From: Triplophysa rosa
Taxonomy: Eukaryota > Chordata > Actinopteri > Cypriniformes > Nemacheilidae
DNA: 64,000 nucleotides
Direction of reading: 5' to 3'
Assembly: GCF_024868665.1 (NCBI RefSeq)
Contig: NC_079901.1
Span: forward strand, 7,127,219-7,191,218
Positions 56,886-64,000 of the stretch are shown piece after piece. Positions within the stretch are counted from its first letter, which is position 1; each line of letters opens with the position of its first letter. The position numbers and the translations under genes were made by a program. The notes beneath the pieces were generated by a model. It ran no database searches. It was given only the letters and a program-made list of their open reading frames with translations, and was not told where the DNA came from.

Positions 56886-57689
56886 TAAGTGATGTGAGTA
56901 AATGTTTACATGTGTTTGGATGACTGGGGAAAATTACAATCATTTGCAGAGGATAATTAGTTTCAGATGATCACATATGTAGCTGAATTGGGCCGGTATA
57001 ACGGGGGTCTCCTGATACCTTTCAGTGATGTTGGCAACTCACTGTAATACTGTGAGGTCTGTATTTTGATTGACATTTACAGAATTATCTTCTCATAAAC
57101 GTATATAGTGGAAATCCTTTAACGGATTAGATCACAATTGAATCCTCTTGGAAGAATATCCCTGGAGGCTACGTCTTATATTTGTTCAATAAACCAAGTG
57201 TTGCATTCAGATAGCAAACAATCCCTCCAGGTTATTGGTGTGAGAGTGGATGAGGGTTCGGCTGAAGTGTCACTCTTTTACTGATTTCCTGACATAAGTC
57301 AATAGAGTCTTTTATAAATATTTGAGAATTTATCATTGTAAAGTTATTGATGTGATTTGTTTTCTGTGCAGCTCTGTAGAAGTATCATATACTGTATTTG
57401 AAGTCATTGTGCATTGTTTTAAAAAAATCTGCAGCCTTATATGATACGTTTTCCTATTTTTCCATGTACCTACCTCTGCTTTTTGTCATTCACCTTGATC
57501 ACTGTCCATTTCATATGATAGAAAATTAAAGGAACTATATAATTAAATTTGATCTGCTCAGAGGCGTCACATCACCCCAGAGACCTGAAAAAGTGAGTGA
57601 TATGTATTTTTAGATGTTCAGCCCCTAAAAACTTCCCCACGACCTCATGCATGTTTGTCCTAATCCTGGCTATGAAAAGGGAAGAGAGA
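56886..57689. other. No gene recognised
   Basis: AT-rich. Confidence 0.45.
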
Positions 57690-57970
57690 GAAGAAAATAA
57701 CAGTAATTGAGAGAAGGTGTGATTAATGTTCTCAATGTGACTAGATTAGGTAACAGGCGATCCAGAGCTCTCGCCGCTGATGGCTCTATTGGGTTTGACA
57801 TGTATGAAAATATTTTCTCATAGCAGAGACACTGATCAAGTTACAGCACGGCTGAAAGATTGCAAACTTCATTCAGCTGGATTGGCAATAACTCTCTAAC
57901 CATTCATTCAGGATGATTCAGCAACCAAGCACTTTCTAACTTCTCAGTACTACGGACAGCACATGGGTGG
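57690..57970. promoter_or_regulatory. Candidate enhancer
   Basis: Non-repetitive stretch with CAGTAATTGAG, GTGATTAATG, GATTAGGTAAC, CTGATCAAG and GGATTGGCAATAAC within 230 bases. This clustering of homeodomain-like words is typical of vertebrate developmental enhancers. No reading frame. Confidence 0.38.
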
Positions 57971-58235
57971 ATATCGCTGCTGTCCTTCTGAAACCTGGTA
58001 TCTCCGTATTCCGTGATTTTTATTTATTGCCATAAATCATTATTATTAGTCACCCTTTTTTGTTTGTCAGTGGGTTTTGCAAATTTCTAACCAAATAAAG
58101 TATTAAAAAGTGATTGTCAACTTTGACAACACAGTATTTAATCATTTTAAAAATGCAGTGTTTTTCCTAACAGTGTTCCTGAAAAACAGCGAATTTGCAC
58201 ATCTGAGGTTTCCGAAGGACGGTGACGATATTCTT
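57971..58235. other. No gene recognised
   Basis: AT-rich. Confidence 0.4.
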
Positions 58236-58383
58236 CTGTAGCTCGGTGATATGGGTCCGCAACACACGCAGTCATAGGTTCAAAATTCCATGCAAAACAC
58301 ATGAAAACAAAAAAAGTTTACTTTCAATGCGCTGTAAGTTACTTCATATAAGCGTCTGCCAAATGCATAACATGCAAATGTAG
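58236..58383 (+). repeat. V-SINE-type tRNA-derived SINE
   Basis: A tRNA-like head (CTGTAGCTCGGTGATATGG, then B-box-like GGTTCAAAATTCC) is followed by the LINE-like tail TAAGCGTCTGCCAAATGCAT. It is the same family as 15016-15160 but on the plus strand. Confidence 0.7.
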
Positions 58384-60282
58384 AAAAGGGTGGACGTGTG
58401 GGGTTTACATGTAAGTCCCAATGATTTCATCTCATTGTCTTTACCAATACGTTTTTATGCCTGGTTATTTCACTTGCTAATAAAAAACATTCAAACTTTT
58501 TTTATGCTTGACTTTAGATTGTGGTCAAAATACTGTATCCCTCCGTCCAGATGCATTAGTCACCATATATTTCACAGCCATAATTTTAACAAAGCGGAAT
58601 ACAGTTTTAAAACAACTTTAAAACACGAGCCTGGACCGGCCTTGTGGTTCCTACAAAACTCTTTTGGTAAGGCATGATGCCATGAACTTTGCCAAAATAT
58701 TTAGTTTTTTCCACGGTAGTGCTTTCTTAACAGACTGACTGCTATCTTCTAAACAGGACCTGTTCATGTGCAATACACAGTTGAAGTCAAAAGGGTCAGT
58801 AATCTTTTTTATATTCGCTCTGGCCTTTTATAATACAGCGAAAGTAAAAATACAGCAGAAAATCGGGACTTTTAAATTACTTGGTCATACACGAACTTGC
58901 TATTAGTTTCACACAGGGGAATGTTGCTGTTGGCTGAAAAGAAGCATATTGAAATATATTCCAGTGTCCTTAATTTTCACAGAATAGTCACAGAAAATGT
59001 CCTCTATTCCCTGTGGTTTATTGGATTAGTTGATTAGTGTTGTAAATGAAAAAAGAAATACATTTAAAATAAAAAACCTTCCTCAATTTGCTAACAGCGA
59101 AGTAGAGTCTTAAAGACGACTGCTTTTATTCATGCATCCAATAAACATCCAACTAGCTCTTTTTTTTACTAAATATCAGTTAAGCTGTTTGCAGTGTAAG
59201 AGATATTTTGTCCCCAGTGCATCACCAAGGTCAGAAAATCAACAATTTACTGCAGTCTTTTAAAAATGCTGAATCCTCTGCCACTCCGAAACTAGTTATT
59301 AAAATGAAATCAAAGTGCAAGTACACAAAGCATGAATCTTTTAAGAAATACCGAGCATAACAGAGTCAGATTCTTGAGCGACTGGCTTTTGCTTTTGAAC
59401 CACCTACTGAGAGTGTAGAGCTTTGAGACGCCAACCTAATATAACAAGCATGATCTCCAGTCTCATGTGTGCCAACACTGAGGATGACTGCAGAGGGCCT
59501 GATATTCCTCTGTATGAACAGACAGAAAACTCTAGAGACACCTAAACTCTCTGATCTTTTCTGTAAAATGGCCCATATTTGGTGCCTTTCTGTATGTAAT
59601 ATACATGCTTATCTATAAATGATACTAATACTAGGATTCTAACAAAACCTAGGTTTCCAAGATGTCAAACATGACTTTTTTAAACATACTAGCATCAAAT
59701 TTTCTTTGTAGGCATTAAAAACAAGGTATGACGTTTAAAAGCATTCCTTTCAAAAATATAACGTGTTTTTTATCTTTACCATAAAAATCTCGTTACAGTT
59801 ACAAATTACATATACAGTTAAATAAAACATATACTATGTTTTGCTAAAAAAACATGATGCCTAGGCAAGTATTCATAATACATACTTAGAAATTAGAAGT
59901 TAATGATGTGTATTTTTTATAAAAATATATAAATGTTACCTTTTTTAATGTTAAAAACTACCTGTATTGGTATTGAGAACCAATTGCGATACAATATTAA
60001 AGTCCCAGTGAAATAAAAAATTACACATAGGTGAACGTGTTATGGTAACAAGATTTTCAGCAGGAAATGCAATAAAATACAAAGATAATTCATTCCCATG
60101 TTAACATTTTTGTGTTACTGAATTATGTGTTTTATATGTAAAATAATTTCTGGTTTTATAAGAACGACACACTACTGGTAATAATAATAATAATAATAAA
60201 TGGCACAGTGTGCCATTCTATATATTTACATTTTAATATATATCAAGATATGTAGAATGTTATTTTATGTATACATGTTGCT
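58384..60282. other. No gene; AAT microsatellite
   Basis: AT-rich. A repeat-free GC-richer patch at 59360-59570 may be non-coding conserved DNA. (AAT)n lies at about 60179-60198. Confidence 0.4.
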
Positions 60283-60290
60283 GTTAAAAC

Positions 60291-61900
60291 CAGTGGCGGA
60301 GCTAAAGTTTTATATATGGGGTGGCCAGGGGGTGGCCAAGACTACTTCAGGGGGTCCACAGACCATGACAGAAAATGTGTATGTAACCCTGACCTGGCAT
60401 CGAATTATAAATAAATAAATCCTAGCATTTCTGAGTGATAATTCACTTCCCAGAGTTGTGTATACAAAACAATTGCACAATGTAATGACATTAATGTAAT
60501 TCTAAATGTATGTAGCTGAAATAAATTATAAAATATAAATCATGAAAATGTTGAAAACACAGTTTAACCCAGATAACTTGTTTAGCAAAAGAGGTGTCTT
60601 TAAACTGATGTGGATCAGAGCAGCATAACGTTATCTAATAAAACATACTCATTCCATAGGACTACAAGATTAAAACAAAATCATTGATGCTTATTTTTGC
60701 CCTTGATGCTGTCATCTTGATATTACGTTCAGATATTAGATTACATGATGCTATAAAACAAGCTGAAAAGTGTTATTTTTATGATTATTAATTATTTTAT
60801 TGCTGTTTTGATTCTCTAAGGAACATAAAAATCTGTTGTTCAAACGGGAAATACAGTATATAGAAAACAACATCACTAAATCACCCAACGGCTTCAGGTT
60901 ATACAGTAAAGAGTCTGACTACTCTAATGAATCTCTTTCTTACATCGGATCTGTACGCGGTTGTTAATGATAAACTTTGTGAGCGTGGAGCACTTCAGCA
61001 CAGCTCTTCTTCACCGGTGAATCATTTAAACGCCTCTGATTGGCCAGTATATTCATACCATGAACTTGATTGGCTATGCTCAAAGCTGTAGCAGAGCAAA
61101 AATGCTGTCATCCACATTCGTTCATTTTCACCTAATCTTATTTAGATTGCGACTGTCGTAGCTAGTTTTTTATTATGCAGGGACTGTTTTTCCTGTTCTG
61201 TTAATGGAGCCTACGTTAACTTACACAATGAAAAGTTGTTTAGGAATCCTAAAGCCAAGGCTAAAGAGTGAAAGTTATTTAAAACACGATGCTTCCTTGT
61301 GTATTTCTAAAAATATATGAAGTACACCTGCTTGGAATGTTAAAAGAAATAGTCGACTCTCCCAACACTTATATTTATCTAAGGTAAGAAACCGCTGGGA
61401 AAACTTTACATTTACGCAACATTTAAAAGTGTAACATTAGAAAGTAGGTAGATAACACTATAATGGTATGGTTCAACAAAAAAACGTAACTGGTTGAGTC
61501 TGACTTGAACTTGAAATGGCTCGAAAGTGTGTACGTTTTAATATTACATTTGTCTAGCAAATTGCAGCGATCCATTTGCATCTTTTATATCTTTCGTCAG
61601 TCTATAAAAAGAAATCTCAAATTTTGCGCTGTACAATCCATCGCACAATAACTTTTTTCCGTTCTAAACAAAGTAAAGATAGCGATAAACGCGACTCGCT
61701 TGACTTCCGTGTGCGCTGCGATGACGTCACGTGCAAGCACTGCCGCCACACTTCAAAATAAAAGCTTTGTTCAACGAGAGGTGAAATCTGATGTCAATCA
61801 ACATAAGTAGTGAATCAACTTTTGGGGTGACACCCAGGGTGGCCAATTGGATGTCAGGGGTGTTCAGTGCCACCCTAGACACCCCTCAGGCTCTGCACTG
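60291..61900. mobile_element. hAT element with CAGTGGCGGAGC end
   Basis: CAGTGGCGGAGC and GGCTCTGCACTG are inverted. The 8-bp flanks are GTTAAAAC (60283-60290) and GTTTAAAC (61901-61908), one mismatch. GGGTGGCCA occurs near both ends. 1,610 bp; the ORF 61576-61761 has no recognised domain. Confidence 0.83.
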
Positions 61901-61908
61901 GTTTAAAC

Positions 61909-62147
61909 CACTTGTTTTTTTTAACACGCGCGCACACACATTTTTGTTTCTCCTCTCATGTAGAAAAAAAGGTTGGCATAGGGTTCTCGGTGGTACATGC
62001 TACAGAGATCCACATCAGCTGCTTTACTCGAACCCACCGACTAGAAAAGAAATCATTTCACATTTGATTTTCTATTTATAAGCATCACTTTTTATTTATT
62101 TATGTTGTTTAGTGATTGCTTCCCCTTGTTTCCCTCTTGCACTCTTT

Positions 62148-62149
<2 letters not shown>
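61909..62149. other. No gene recognised
   Basis: Low-complexity and AT-rich. Confidence 0.4.

Positions 62150-62187
<38 letters not shown>
62150..62187. repeat. TC microsatellite
   Basis: An uninterrupted (TC)n run. Confidence 0.95.
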
Positions 62188-63527
62188 AGACTAGTTTTTA
62201 TGCTGTTTTGTATCTGCTGTTCTCAATTTGTGCATCTGGGCAATGGCTTCTCAATCCACGTCTCATCTGCCACTCATTTAGTAAACCCGAGCAGAGTCTG
62301 CAACAAAAGATAGAATCAGCAGCTCTTTTGTAATTTACCTCACAGAGCAATCCGTCCATCTCCTCTTCACCTGCTTCACTAGATTCAGCCGCGGCAAAGT
62401 GGAATTGCTCCTTTGTGCTAAAATGTGGTTGAAACGGGGAGGAATAATTTAAAAACCATTTCCTCCATCATCTGCTTCTCTATATGAGACCCTAACAGCA
62501 ATGGACCGAGAGAGAAGCTGCTACAGGGGCGGATAAATGAAAATAACCAGTCTTGTCACTTACACTGTATGACCTCTGCCAGTTGAATTTAAAGCAGGAT
62601 TTTAACAGTTCTCCAACATCTTGCGATGCTCGGATGATCTCTTCTCAGACGAGAGATCATCTTGATGCAGATCCTTTACTCCAGATGGAGAGAGAGGGCA
62701 GTGTGCCGTATGGTTGCCGGGTCAAAGCTCGGCCAAATTTATTTTTGGAGGAGCTGTATGGTTGGAAGCTCCTTAGACACGCAGGGCAGTGCTGTTTCTG
62801 ATACCCGTGATATTAGATTCCTGTTACTCAGGAAATGGCAGGCGGGGTTTTTTTACATTTTGGGATGGCGTGATGACTGATGAGACCGAGATAAGTTCAA
62901 GTACCCCAGTGCTCCAAATAGATGAGTGAAATGTGATTTACAATATGCACCAAAATTTGAATATTCAAAGATTTGAAGGTGGTATAAATCTGTTCTGTCA
63001 ACCAGAGCTGCTTGTAAAATCCATTAGGAATGATAGTTTGACTCGCTTTTATGAAATATCTGTAGTGTACATTTAACCTTCTGTTTGACAGTCATAGAAA
63101 AACAGTTTGACAGTTTTCATCTAACCTTCCATTTTATGGCTACAGTGAATTTGTTTACTGAACTTCTCTACAATTCAGTATGGCATACTTTTTATACATT
63201 TTTTCATGGCAGTTTTGATTTTATATGTCTAGAAAGCTGATTGTCTGTGAAAGATGAGATTTCTACAGTGTTTACCTTCAACTTGCGAATTGAATAATAT
63301 TAGACTTTGCCGTGTTAGAAATACAGTATGTTGGAGTGACACAGTGTTCGATAAGAATGTCTTAAAGGGAGCTAAGGTCCAAAAACTACTAAATTCAGCC
63401 AAATCACGACACACGACCACAACTTCACATGCTAAGACAAGGCATAAATTGCTTTAGGCTTTGATATTTGTGCTTTTTGTGGTTGCCGCTACAGTATGTG
63501 ATGTCTTTTCTGTGGTTCTCTGCATTC
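62188..63527. promoter_or_regulatory. Possible regulatory block 62335-62870 in gene-free DNA
   Basis: 62335-62870 is GC-richer and repeat-free, with GGAATAATTTAAAAACC and GGCGGATAAATGAAAATAACC. The remainder is AT-rich with no element ends. No frame carries a recognised domain. Confidence 0.28.
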
Positions 63528-63530
63528 TAA

Positions 63531-63710
63531 GGCCCGATTCACATTTTGCATCTTTTCCGCGCGCATATTCGTTATTTTAGGGGGTGATGCGGTCGCGACG
63601 CAAATGTTTAACTTTTCAGACTGCCACGCGCACCGCGGGTCATTTGAATAGAGAAAAAGGGCCGGCTCACGTTTTCCTCGCTGTTTTAGATGCGAAATGT
63701 GAATCGGGCC
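63531..63710. mobile_element. PIF/Harbinger-type MITE
   Basis: 180 bp with about 22-bp inverted ends (GGCCCGATTCACATTTTGCA and its near-perfect inverse TGCGAAATGTGAATCGGGCC). The 3-bp TAA duplication (63528-63530 and 63711-63713) is typical of Harbinger insertions. Confidence 0.82.
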
Positions 63711-63713
63711 TAA

Positions 63714-64000
63714 TGCTCTTTTCTCAAGGTTTTCTTTTTGTATTTTGGTCTTCTGGACCTTTAAAAACACTTCACTATAACCTGTAAAGACCTTAAATAT
63801 CCACAGCACACTGTGAACTTTCTTAGAGGTGGTTGCAACAGCGTTCTGGGTTGTTTGGAGAGGGAACTTATAGAGGGCCTTGAACTAGGCAGAAGTGCTC
63901 AGGGAATGTAAGGTGAATTTTACATTGTCGAACGCTGCAAGCGCATACAAAATCGATTTGCAGACACACTGAATGGAAAGCCTAAAGCTTCAGTAAAATG
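63714..64000. other. No gene recognised
   Basis: AT-rich end of the window. Confidence 0.4.

Noticed and set aside
63531..63710. hAT interpretation of the GGCCCGATTC element
   Set aside because: No 8-bp duplication. A 3-bp TAA duplication fits Harbinger better.

Overview
The window looks like teleost nuclear DNA, most likely from a cyprinid. It is AT-rich and has no convincing host protein-coding gene. It is packed with fish-type transposons: Tc1/mariner, hAT, TTAA-flanked foldback MITEs, tRNA-derived SINEs, LINE tails and Ty3/Gypsy-class LTR elements. No rRNA, functional tRNA, CRISPR or prokaryotic operon structure is visible. The organism call is an inference from the repeat repertoire. 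All boundaries and target-site duplications (TSDs) were read by eye.

Layout. 1-8.8 kb: mostly unrecognised DNA with GCTGGT/ACCAGC repeats, a LINE reverse-transcriptase remnant, a TTAA MITE and a GC-richer possible regulatory block (6.9-7.4 kb). 8.8-12.95 kb: a young non-autonomous LTR element whose only plausible coding frame is gag-like. Its 3' LTR is split by an intact Tc1-type transposon with a full-length DD37E transposase. 13-25.5 kb: small MITEs, a SINE, an 880-bp TCATA-type satellite, two TTAA elements (one carrying a nested hAT) and two candidate enhancers. 25.5-32.8 kb: a complete-length Ty3/Gypsy-type element with a tRNA-Pro-like primer site. It is disabled by four in-frame stops, two frame breaks, loss of the protease core and a shortened integrase D-E spacing. 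32.9-33.5 kb: a solo LTR related to the 8.8-kb element. 34.6-43.0 kb: a run of hAT elements with 8-bp TSDs. 43.1-50.3 kb: a deep nest in which a TTAA element contains a SINE, which contains a hAT, which contains further hATs and a dead Tc1. 50.3-64 kb: more MITEs and hATs, a SINE, a 3-bp-TSD Harbinger-like MITE and several blocks that resemble conserved non-coding DNA.

How the parts interact. The DD37E element carries everything a cut-and-paste transposon needs in cis, and could be or have recently been active. The gag-only LTR element has no pol and must borrow reverse transcriptase and integrase. The hAT elements are deletion derivatives or gutted copies, but three keep transposase pieces (two BED-finger exons, one C-terminal dimerisation exon). 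Each of nine hAT-like elements also carries its own short word repeated near both ends, which could be its transposase-binding code. That pattern and the nested insertions are the main discoveries here.

The non-repetitive remainder reads like a gene desert or long intron. Calls of regulatory function rest on composition and motif density only.
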